Source: a bacterium
GTDB taxonomy: Bacteria; AUK180
Length of the DNA: 5,140 bases
Assembly (NCBI GenBank): GCA_021162505.1
Contig: JAGGYO010000341.1
Span: 1-5,140, forward strand
Direction: 5' to 3'
Shown: one piece after another, positions 1 through 5,140 of the stretch
How positions within the stretch are numbered: the stretch's first letter is position 1
How the letters are laid out: every line of letters starts with the position of its first letter
Translations under genes and position numbers: made by a program
The notes under the pieces: model-generated
Databases searched by the model: none
What the model was told of the DNA's origin: nothing
What the model saw: the letters and a program-made list of their open reading frames with translations, nothing else

Positions 1-125
1 AATGAGTATTGACCTGATGAATTTGTAGTTGTGCTTCCTGCCGCAACACTGTTTTTGGAGATTGATACCGTAACATTATTTATGGGATTTGCTCCATCGA
101 TTATTGTCCCTGAAATATTCCATTG
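1..125 (-). other. Fourth carboxypeptidase-regulatory-like domain, cut by the window edge
   Basis: Only residues 698-738 are present. They start WNISGTIIDGANPINNVTV and reach the turn SSGQYS, just before the strand that would carry the conserved aromatic. The DGANP--NVTV core is shared with the first domain near the N terminus. The regular spacing of the two preceding copies suggests the protein continues as a string of such domains beyond the window. Confidence 0.7.
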
Positions 126-2216
126 ATCAAGTGTGGCATCAAAGTCGGTTGCGGTTTCATCTTCTGTGAGTGTATTATAAGTCGTTGAAGTCGGCGAAAA
201 AGTATAATGTATTTTAGTTGGTGTAATGGTGTATGTTCCTGTTGAAGGAAGTGATGAGAATTCATAATAGCCTGTAGAACTCGTTAATAATAAATTTACT
301 TCGGAGCCGGTTAATGATACATCAACATTTGTTAATCCAATACCGCTCTCAGCTATCACCCCCGATATTTTTCTATGAATTAATGTAATCGTAAAATTTT
401 GATTTAATTGATCGGATGAAATGGGATTATATGAGTATGAAGAAGGTAAAGAATTATAGTATGTATGATCAGGTGTAGTAATATAAGCATTATTCGACAT
501 AGCATTATATTTATAGAAACCAGTTGATGAAGTTGTTAAAGTTGTTGTAGTAGCGCCGGTTATATTTACTGAGTAATTTGATATAGGATTTCCTGTTGTA
601 CCAGACAAAACACCACTAACAATGTAAATTGCTGCTGTATTTTCTACCGAATAATTAGAAAATATGAATGATGTGTCAATAGCATTAACTTTCCAATAAA
701 TTTTGGTAGATAAAGGAATATTAGTTTCATAATAATGATCTTTTGCTAAACAAACATTTCCGATATTTGCCTGACCTCTTGGATAATCTATTGCAGTATT
801 TATATAATTGTAATTGCCGGATGTAGTTGTGCTAATTGCAATGTGGTATCTCAGCATATTGGTACTTGTATGATCATCAGTTGGTGCATCCCATGATAAT
901 TTCCAGTATCCGTTATTATCGTCTGCTTGAAGATTTGTAGGCGTATTTGGAATATTGTTTATTGTTTCTTCATTATTTTTATATATTTTTGAAATATAAT
1001 TAACAGTATCATAGCCGGTCAATATCAGGTCAAGATCATTATCATTATCAATATCACCTGATGCAACCGAACTGTAATAAAGATCAATTAATTGTCCAGA
1101 AACTATTTCTGTAAATGATCCTGTTCCGTCATTTTGATAAGTCTTTGTGGCGGCATTGTTCCCATCAGCGGGGCATCCTGAGACAATCAGATCAAGATCA
1201 CCGTCATTATCAATATCCCCCATTGAGACGGCTCCAAAGTCAATGCTTGTTAGTTGTCCAGCATTTATTTCTGTAAAGTTTCCTGTCCCATTGTTTTGGT
1301 AAATTTTTCCCAAATAAGAACCATTGTATCCGGTTAAAATCAAATCAAGATCACCATCATTATCTATATCCCCTAAATTCAATGTTGAATAACGAACCCC
1401 TTGTATTTGACCGGAGTTTATTTCAGTAAAACTCCCCGTACCATCATTTCTATAAATTTTGCCTACATGTCCTGCTCCCGTATAGCCCGTTAAAATTAGA
1501 TCAAGGTTGCCATCATTATCTATGTCTCCTAATATTACATATCCTCGTTCAACGCCGGTAAGTTCACCGGAATTGATCTCAGTAAAACTGCCCGTACCAC
1601 TATTTTGATAAGTTTTTGATATATAATTGGATCCAGTGTCTCCTGTTAATATTAAATCAAGATCACCATCATTATCAATATCCCCCAAGACAATAGAACT
1701 TTGATAAACTCCGCTAAGTTGCCCGGAATTGATCTCAATAAAACTGCCCGCACCATTATTTTGATAGATTTTGGAAACCCGACTTGTTCCGGTATATCCT
1801 GTTAAAATTAGATCAAGATCGCCATCATTGTCTATATCTCCATAACAAATAGAACCTTCCCTAACATTTGCCAATTCTCCCGGATTTATCTCTTCGAATT
1901 GCAAAAATTCTCCCGTGAAATTTGCATCAGTAATATCAGAGCTAAGATTGGAATAAGTTAAATTCGTAGGAGTGAAAGCATAATGTGTTAATGTCGGAGT
2001 AACAATAAAGGTGCTACCATTTGATAAACCTGTAAAAGAATAGTAACCTGTTGAACTTGTTTGAAGTGAAGTGGTATCATTTACTGTTAAATCCACAGTC
2101 ACATTTTCCAAAGGATTAGCACCATCGGTAATAATTCCTGAAATGGAAGCTCCAAATGCAAAATTAACAAACAATATTAACCCCGAAAAAAATAAAAATA
2201 GTTTATCTACTTTCAT
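1..2216 (-). CDS. Secreted FG-GAP/fibronectin-III/carboxypeptidase-regulatory-like repeat protein (3' end cut by the window)
   Basis: Open reading frame of 738 codons plus two bases, running off the left edge, so the C terminus is missing. The ATG at 2216 is supported by AAGAGG six bases upstream and by an immediate signal peptide: residues 1-22, K-rich start, hydrophobic LFLFFSGLILFVNFAFG, probable cleavage after AFG. Domains in order: carboxypeptidase-regulatory-like Ig fold (about 23-103); six FG-GAP/VCBS units (106-417) with DxDxDGxxD calcium loops; a fibronectin-III-like domain (about 424-530; LSWDAPTDD, then a late YWKVNAIDTSF strand); two further Ig-like domains (about 531-612 and 614-697); and the start of another from 698. 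Such proteins are exported and typically act as surface adhesins or matrix proteins, with FG-GAP units forming a calcium-stabilised beta-propeller. No catalytic motif is visible. Whether it ends in a sorting signal (such as a type IX secretion tail) or an anchor cannot be seen. Family assignment is confident; the biological role is inferred. Confidence 0.93.
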   Translation of the reverse strand, partial: MKVDKLFLFFSGLILFVNFAFGASISGIITDGANPLENVTVDLTVNDTTSLQTSSTGYYSFTGLSNGSTFIVTPTLTHYAFTPTNLTYSNLSSDITDANFTGEFLQFEEINPGELANVREGSICYGDIDNDGDLDLILTGYTGTSRVSKIYQNNGAGSFIEINSGQLSGVYQSSIVLGDIDNDGDLDLILTGDTGSNYISKTYQNSGTGSFTEINSGELTGVERGYVILGDIDNDGNLDLILTGYTGAGHVGKIYRNDGTGSFTEINSGQIQGVRYSTLNLGDIDNDGDLDLILTGYNGSYLGKIYQNNGTGNFTEINAGQLTSIDFGAVSMGDIDNDGDLDLIVSGCPADGNNAATKTYQNDGTGSFTEIVSGQLIDLYYSSVASGDIDNDNDLDLILTGYDTVNYISKIYKNNEETINNIPNTPTNLQADDNNGYWKLSWDAPTDDHTSTNMLRYHIAISTTTSGNYNYINTAIDYPRGQANIGNVCLAKDHYYETNIPLSTKIYWKVNAIDTSFIFSNYSVENTAAIYIVSGVLSGTTGNPISNYSVNITGATTTTLTTSSTGFYKYNAMSNNAYITTPDHTYYNSLPSSYSYNPISSDQLNQNFTITLIHRKISGVIAESGIGLTNVDVSLTGSEVNLLLTSSTGYYEFSSLPSTGTYTITPTKIHYTFSPTSTTYNTLTEDETATDFDATLDQWNISGTIIDGANPINNVTVSISKNSVAAGSTTTNSSGQYS
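126..377 (-). other. Third carboxypeptidase-regulatory-like domain, residues 614-697
   Basis: The signature reads HRKISGVIAESGIGLTNVDV, then SSTGYYEFSSL, then YTITPTKIHYTFSPTSTTY and ATDFDATLD. It keeps all the family landmarks and matches the N-terminal copy in the turn (SSTGYY-F) and in the HY-F-PT tail. Confidence 0.75.
381..626 (-). other. Second carboxypeptidase-regulatory-like domain, residues 531-612
   Basis: The signature reads YIVSGVLSGTTGNPISNYSV, then SSTGFYKYNAM, then a Y-rich tail ending in NQNFTITL. It is the most divergent of the Ig-like copies: the tail lacks the usual YTFSPT motif and has YYNSLPSSYSYNP instead. It abuts the fibronectin-like domain with no linker. Confidence 0.7.
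624..947 (-). other. Fibronectin-type-III-like domain, residues 424-531
   Basis: It starts after the last FG-GAP unit with PNTPTNLQA, followed by KLSWDAPTDDHTS, a RYHIAIST strand, a long loop with YPRGQANIGN, and LSTKIYWKVNAIDTSFIFS before the final strand. The P-x-x-P-x-x-L start, tryptophan in strand B and YWKV-x-AID near the end fit an FN3 fold. The variant with TDD, ISTT and GNIGN-like loops is often found immediately downstream of FG-GAP arrays in secreted bacterial proteins, so I read it as part of a standard module pair. The assignment rests on motif recognition, not on a profile search. Confidence 0.7.
966..1901 (-). repeat. Six tandem FG-GAP/VCBS units, 52 residues (156 bases) each
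   Basis: Units begin near residues 106, 159, 211, 263, 314 and 368. The GD of the GDIDNDGDLD core falls at residues 126, 178, 230, 282, 333 and 387, so spacing is 52, 52, 52, 51 and 54. Each unit reads F-x-EI-x-SGQL, a short strand, the calcium loop, LILTGY, then K-x-YQN-x-GTGS. Acidic positions of the DxDxDGxxD loop are kept in all six; the sixth replaces its glycine with asparagine (residue 393). FG-GAP propellers in integrins have seven blades, so six visible units suggest either a six-bladed ring or a divergent extra blade. Adjacent units are close at DNA level, indicating fairly recent tandem duplication. Confidence 0.9.
1908..2150 (-). other. First carboxypeptidase-regulatory-like (Ig-fold) domain, residues 23-103
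   Basis: The domain opens directly after the signal peptide with SISGIITDGANPLENVTVDL, continues with the hallmark SSTGYYSFTGL turn, and closes with a TPTLTHYAFTPTNLTYSNL strand pattern. The order G-x-I-x-DG-x-P-x-x-x-V-x-V, then TG-x-Y-x-F, then Y-x-F-x-P is the usual signature of this beta-sandwich family, found as a spacer or stalk in secreted bacterial proteins. It resembles the truncated last domain at 1-125 more than the two in between. Confidence 0.8.
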
Positions 2217-2222
2217 AATCAA

Positions 2223-2228
2223 CCTCTT
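2223..2228 (-). promoter_or_regulatory. Ribosome binding site of the FG-GAP gene
   Basis: AAGAGG on the minus strand lies six bases before the ATG at 2216. It fixes this start over any later ATG and fits the signal peptide that begins there. Confidence 0.75.
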
Positions 2229-2234
2229 TTGTAA

Positions 2235-2263
2235 ATTCTATAACTTTTTACAAAAAAAGTCAA
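2235..2263 (-). promoter_or_regulatory. Sigma70-like promoter of the FG-GAP gene
   Basis: On the minus strand TTGACT (2263-2258; five of six consensus bases) is followed by exactly 17 bases and TAGAAT (2240-2235; five of six). Standard spacing puts the transcription start near 2228, giving a leader of only about 12 bases whose first bases are the Shine-Dalgarno. The spacer contains a T-run followed by an A-run. The spacing and match quality are good, but the AT-rich background raises the chance of a fortuitous hit. It implies this gene can be expressed independently of the kelch gene upstream. Confidence 0.6.
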
Positions 2264-2320
2264 GGGATAATCCAATTGGAAATGGATAATACTGTTGATT
2301 TAATACTCAGTACTGAAGAT

Positions 2321-4951
2321 TTAAAATGGATTTTTTAATACTTTGTATTTAATTTTATATTCTTGTTTAAATGAAATACTTTCAATTTCACTTCTTCCTA
2401 TATAATTTATACTGAAATCTCCTCCTCCAATATGTATGATCTCAAGAATAATAATATCTTGATCACTTATTTTACCTAAAAAATAGTCATTTACTATAAT
2501 GTTCTTTGCTTTTTCCTTTGCTATTTCTTCATTTTCCAAGATCAATCGTTCTTTTATTGTAGCCATGGTTGTGTATTCATCAAATGGTAATTGATTTTCA
2601 ATTGTCACTGGAACAATTATTTCTCTATTAATGCTTTCCAATAGACTGTGCAGGTAATTTCTTATGGAAATTTTCTCGGATTTAAACTCTTTTTCAAGCA
2701 TGGGAATTTCATTATTCAATGATTTTGCTCTTTTTATGGCAAGCTTTTTATTTCTTTTAAGGATTTTTAATCTTTTTTTTAATTCTTTTTTTTCACTTGA
2801 ACTTGTATGCTTGATATTCTTTTTGATCTGTACAATTTTTTGAGAATTCAAAGTTACCTTACGATTAGCTTGCCGATAATTTAGGCTAATATTAGTATAT
2901 TCAGATCTTTTTTCTAAATAATCTCTTTTCAGTTCTTTAATATTATTATTCAATTCTTTAAGGGAAAATAATTTGCTTTTAAATAATCCAAAACCTTCTC
3001 CAAATTCATTAATTGCCGATGTGTATTTTTGAACGATATTAACTATTCTCGTATTTGAACCACCAATCGCATAAATATTTAGATCGGTTGCAGCAATTGC
3101 TTCAAATCTTACAGGTTCCAATAATGAAGTACCTTTATTCCAAATATTATTAATGGGGTCATAAATTTCAACGGTATTTAGTGTCTTATCATTATTATAG
3201 CCCCCAATAGCATATATTTGCCCGTTGAAATTGCACCCGCTTAAATATTTTCGAGGAGTTGGCATTGGAGCCCCCTCTTTCCACATGTTTGTTTCTGGAT
3301 TATAAATATAAAGATCATTAAGTATTTTGCCTGATGAAGAGAAACCTCCGAAAACATAAATTTTACCATTGTAAACAGCAGAACCCATACCTTGTGCATA
3401 AATTGGGAATGGAGTTCTTTCTTCCCATGATTGGGTTTTAGGATTGTATGTATCATTTTGATTATAATAATTTCCACCCCTGTCAACTCCGGCAATCACA
3501 TAAATAATTCCATCACTTTCTTCTGCAATACCTCTATGTCTTGCAGTAGGCATTGGTTCTCCCTCTGTCCATGTATTATTTTTAATATTATATATTTGTA
3601 CCAGGTCAACTGTTTCTTTGCCGTCATAGCCGCCAAAAACAAATATATTATCCTTATAAGAAGTAATGGTTGCAGAGGTAACAAGGTGTAGCATTCTTGC
3701 TTTTTCCAACCAATTATTTGTAGTAATATCATAAACATATAAGTTGTCCAATTTCTTATTGGAATTATTCCCTCCTGGAATATAAATTTTATTATTGGCA
3801 AGAATTCCTTTCGGTGTTCCTCCTAAAGTTTGTGGTAAAGGTTTAACTAAATCCCACCTGCCACTATAAACAGAAATCCTGGAATTATTAAGGGGTGAGT
3901 AGATCTCAACTTTGTTTGTAGTTCCTGACATTTCTGTTGTAGTGACCCCACCAATAGCAAATATCTGCCCGTCATTTGCCACAAGAGCAAGATGTATCCT
4001 TGGATTACCCATTGGTGCAATGGGTGTACAAATATTTTTTTTAATATTGTATATTTCACAAGTTCTCAAAACACTTGAATCCATTCCTCCACAGAGATAT
4101 ATTTTATCCCCTAATGTTGTTCCTGTCAGATAATGTCTTGCAGTGAAATTTGTATTTAATTTTTCCCAATTATCAGTAATAGTATTATAAGAAAAAGCAA
4201 AATTATCGTTGCCTGCTGAGGAAAAACCACCGAAAATATAGATCTCATTATTGTATTTACCTGAAGCCATACCTCTTAATGCCGTAGGCATTGGTGCTTT
4301 TCCCTCCCAGGAATCAGAATACGGATCATAAGCCTCATTTGTATCAAATCTATGGCTATGTAAATCTACTCCACCGATAACATAAATTTTCCCATTAACT
4401 TCTTGTGCTGTCATATTATATCTTGCTGTTGGCATTGGAGTACCTTGATGCCAAGTATTCGTAATAGGGTTATAGATTTCAACTGTGTTAAAAACTTTAT
4501 TCCCGTCTGTTCCGCCAATGGCATATAGCATACCATTATATGCAATGAGACATAGAGTATTTTTTCTTTGTGTCATAGATTTAAGTTGAGCCCATTTATG
4601 TTGTATTTTATCATACTTATAAAGAGTGTTTACGAAATTACCTTTCTCTGTTCTACCACCAGCTATATAAATTACACCATTTAAACTTGCTGCAGCAACA
4701 CCATGGAGTTTCATTGGAAGAGTAGTGCTCATTTCCCAATGTCCTTTGATAGCGGGTGTATCATTATTCATTCCCTGTTGAATTTCTGCGTTCAATAGCA
4801 ATCTTTGTGTCTGGTCATCTCTTGTGATAAGTTTCTTATGATCCGTAGTACGAAAACTCATATTTTTTTGTGCAGCCAATATCTCCGTTTCCGAAATGGG
4901 AAAAAACAGAATAATAGAAAAAATTAAAAGGATGTAAATTTTCTTTTTCAT
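2321..4951 (-). CDS. Secreted double-propeller kelch protein with coiled coil and unknown C-terminal domain (876 aa)
   Basis: Complete gene, ATG at 4951 to TAA at 2321-2323. The start is supported by AAGGAG five bases upstream and by a signal peptide (residues 1-27, MKKK then a hydrophobic run, probable cleavage after LAA). Twelve kelch blades occupy about 70-646, with the diagnostic GG at residues 98, 146, 193, 241, 288, 334, 393, 440, 487 (here AG), 535, 583 and 630, and recurring W-x-x-x-x-PMPTAR motifs between blades. They form two six-bladed beta-propellers. Residues 655-775 are a Lys/Glu-rich, strongly basic predicted coiled coil, and 780-876 form a mixed alpha/beta domain I do not recognise. 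Kelch propellers bind proteins or glycans; some bacterial ones are enzymes (sialate mutarotase NanM), but I see no catalytic signature. A periplasmic or extracellular binding role is inferred. It lies 104 bases upstream of, and co-oriented with, the FG-GAP gene. Confidence 0.95.
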   Translation of the reverse strand: MKKKIYILLIFSIILFFPISETEILAAQKNMSFRTTDHKKLITRDDQTQRLLLNAEIQQGMNNDTPAIKGHWEMSTTLPMKLHGVAAASLNGVIYIAGGRTEKGNFVNTLYKYDKIQHKWAQLKSMTQRKNTLCLIAYNGMLYAIGGTDGNKVFNTVEIYNPITNTWHQGTPMPTARYNMTAQEVNGKIYVIGGVDLHSHRFDTNEAYDPYSDSWEGKAPMPTALRGMASGKYNNEIYIFGGFSSAGNDNFAFSYNTITDNWEKLNTNFTARHYLTGTTLGDKIYLCGGMDSSVLRTCEIYNIKKNICTPIAPMGNPRIHLALVANDGQIFAIGGVTTTEMSGTTNKVEIYSPLNNSRISVYSGRWDLVKPLPQTLGGTPKGILANNKIYIPGGNNSNKKLDNLYVYDITTNNWLEKARMLHLVTSATITSYKDNIFVFGGYDGKETVDLVQIYNIKNNTWTEGEPMPTARHRGIAEESDGIIYVIAGVDRGGNYYNQNDTYNPKTQSWEERTPFPIYAQGMGSAVYNGKIYVFGGFSSSGKILNDLYIYNPETNMWKEGAPMPTPRKYLSGCNFNGQIYAIGGYNNDKTLNTVEIYDPINNIWNKGTSLLEPVRFEAIAATDLNIYAIGGSNTRIVNIVQKYTSAINEFGEGFGLFKSKLFSLKELNNNIKELKRDYLEKRSEYTNISLNYRQANRKVTLNSQKIVQIKKNIKHTSSSEKKELKKRLKILKRNKKLAIKRAKSLNNEIPMLEKEFKSEKISIRNYLHSLLESINREIIVPVTIENQLPFDEYTTMATIKERLILENEEIAKEKAKNIIVNDYFLGKISDQDIIILEIIHIGGGDFSINYIGRSEIESISFKQEYKIKYKVLKNPF
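2324..2614 (-). other. Unrecognised C-terminal domain of the kelch protein, residues 780-876
   Basis: It begins with a strand (IVPVTIENQLPF), passes through a helix rich in E, K and A (TIKERLILENEEIAKEKAK), then strands around IIILEIIHIGGGDFSINYIG, and ends with FKQEYKIKYKVLKNPF at the stop. The order helix, strand, glycine turn, strand suggests a small alpha/beta fold. I cannot assign it to a family. The helix followed by strands faintly recalls LPP20/FlgT-like envelope domains, but I see no diagnostic motif. Confidence 0.5.
2627..2989 (-). other. Basic coiled-coil segment of the kelch protein, residues 655-775
   Basis: After the last blade the composition changes abruptly to long charged helices: ELNNNIKELKRDYLEKR, then KKELKKRLKILKRNKK, then IPMLEKEFKSEKISIR. 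Leucine and isoleucine recur at heptad-like spacing, and a short SSS at about 717-719 suggests the hinge of a helical hairpin. Lysines and arginines dominate in the centre, which could contact nucleic acid, acidic polysaccharide or a membrane surface; this is speculation from charge alone. It could also drive oligomerisation. Confidence 0.7.
3014..3862 (-). repeat. Kelch propeller 2 (blades 7-12), second copy of the duplication
   Basis: Residues 364-646, opening with GRWDLVKPLPQTLGG, the counterpart of the propeller 1 opening. Blade 9 (IYVIAGVD) pairs with blade 3 (IYVIGGVD), and blade 10 (IYVFGGFSSSG) with blade 4 (IYIFGGFSSAG). Blade 12 is short and ends at KYTSA, where the coiled coil follows. 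Blade 9 has AG in place of the usual kelch GG. Confidence 0.88.
3863..4744 (-). repeat. Kelch propeller 1 (blades 1-6), first copy of a 294-residue duplication
   Basis: Residues 70-363, opening with GHWEMSTTLPMKLHG and closing with the blade that carries FAIGG at 331-335. Blades are spaced 46-48 residues by their GG pairs. The sixth blade has a longer loop (VTTTEMSGTTNK) and is followed by a linker, giving 59 residues to the next GG. Each blade aligns with the one 294-296 residues downstream, and the opening motif recurs at residue 364. Confidence 0.88.
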
Positions 4952-4956
4952 AAAAT

Positions 4957-4962
4957 CTCCTT
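4957..4962 (-). promoter_or_regulatory. Ribosome binding site of the kelch gene
   Basis: AAGGAG on the minus strand, a near-perfect anti-16S match, lies five bases before the ATG at 4951 and decides the start. A T precedes it, extending the match to TAAGGAG. Confidence 0.85.
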
Positions 4963-4967
4963 AGAGA

Positions 4968-4996
4968 ATTATATCAAAAAAGATAGGAATTAGCAA
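4968..4996 (-). promoter_or_regulatory. Sigma70-like extended -10 promoter of the kelch gene
   Basis: On the minus strand TTGCTA (4996-4991; four of six) is followed by 17 bases and a perfect TATAAT (4973-4968) preceded by TGA, the TGn of an extended -10. The expected transcription start is near 4961, inside or at the edge of the Shine-Dalgarno, giving a leader of about 10 bases. That is short for efficient initiation, so a start one or two bases further upstream, or use of the weaker upstream promoter, is possible. Confidence 0.55.
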
Positions 4997-5034
4997 TTGA
5001 AAATTAAGGTTATTTGTAAAAAGGATAAGGGAAG

Positions 5035-5062
5035 TTTATGATTTATAAGATTCTAGAGTCAA
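5035..5062 (-). promoter_or_regulatory. Weaker alternative promoter upstream of the kelch gene
   Basis: On the minus strand TTGACT (5062-5057; five of six) is followed by 16 bases and CATAAA (5040-5035; four of six). It would give a leader of nearly 80 bases, leaving room for a normal untranslated region. An imperfect 12-base palindrome at 5049-5060 (GATTCTAGAGTC) overlaps the -35 and could be an operator, but is short enough to be chance. Confidence 0.3.
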
Positions 5063-5140
5063 TCCCGTTTTTTCTGTAAAAGTTAAAAGAGTGGGTCAAA
5101 ACCAATAAATTACACTTCATTCCTTAACATCTCCATTTTC

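Noticed and set aside
966..1901. Regular 156-base repeats as a CRISPR-like or other non-coding array
   Set aside because: The repeats remain in one open frame and encode canonical FG-GAP calcium loops; differences fall largely at synonymous sites, as expected for protein repeats.
2071..2289. Plus-strand open frame of 72 codons
   Set aside because: It lies antisense across the start and signal peptide of the FG-GAP gene and its promoter, lacks a convincing ribosome binding site, and its product is low-complexity with no recognisable features.
2217..2320. Rho-independent terminator after the kelch gene
   Set aside because: The best stem on the minus strand is about five base pairs (ATCCA/TGGAT) around an eight-base loop, and the following T-run begins more than ten bases later and forms part of the FG-GAP promoter spacer. 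Read-through into the next gene therefore remains possible.
3241..4133. Several overlapping open frames of 70-101 codons on both strands inside the kelch gene
   Set aside because: All are out of frame with, or antisense to, a strongly supported gene. Their translations are hydrophobic, I/L/Y-rich shadow sequences created by the repeating kelch codons.
3014..4744. Galactose-oxidase or sialate-mutarotase (NanM) activity for the kelch propellers
   Set aside because: I found no recognisable catalytic signature such as the Tyr-Cys copper site. The similarity seen is to the generic kelch blade pattern only.
5038..5079. Plus-strand 13-codon open frame with a GGGAAG a few bases upstream
   Set aside because: The Shine-Dalgarno-like match is too close to the ATG, the peptide has no features, and it overlaps candidate promoter sequence for the opposite strand.
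5117..5140. C-terminal tail of an upstream gene (minus strand, ending ENGDVKE-stop)
   Set aside because: Seven codons before a stop is not enough to claim a gene, and a second frame is also open over the same stretch.

Overview
The window is AT-rich (roughly one third G+C by eye) and carries two large genes, both on the minus strand, with little else. Both encode exported, repeat-built proteins without a recognisable enzyme active site. The organism cannot be fixed from the sequence. FG-GAP/VCBS units of the form GDIDNDGDLDLILTG, followed by a fibronectin-III-like module and carboxypeptidase-regulatory-like Ig folds, are typical of secreted giants in Cloacimonadota, Bacteroidota and related anaerobic or candidate phyla. 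The upstream elements look sigma70-like (TTG---/TA-AAT, 17-base spacer) rather than like the Bacteroidetes TAnnTTTG promoter. A low-GC Gram-negative lineage near Cloacimonadota is my best guess, held loosely.

Layout, in the direction of transcription (right to left). Positions 4952-5140 are non-coding and hold one good and one weaker candidate promoter. Positions 4951-2321 encode an 876-residue secreted kelch protein: signal peptide, twelve kelch blades that resolve into two tandem copies of one six-bladed propeller, a strongly basic coiled coil, and a C-terminal domain of about 95 residues that I do not recognise. Positions 2320-2217 are a 104-base spacer with its own promoter and ribosome binding site and no convincing terminator. 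Positions 2216-1 encode the first 738 residues of a second secreted protein that runs off the left edge: signal peptide, Ig-like regulatory domain, six 52-residue FG-GAP units with calcium loops, a fibronectin-III-like domain, then two complete Ig-like domains and the start of another.

The two genes look like a co-oriented pair of envelope or extracellular proteins, probably used for binding or adhesion, each able to be transcribed alone. No RNA genes, mobile elements, CRISPR arrays or defence genes are visible. I see no clear undescribed system. The most interesting points are the whole-propeller duplication, the unknown C-terminal module of the kelch protein, and the shared promoter geometry that predicts very short leaders with the Shine-Dalgarno at the 5' end of both transcripts.
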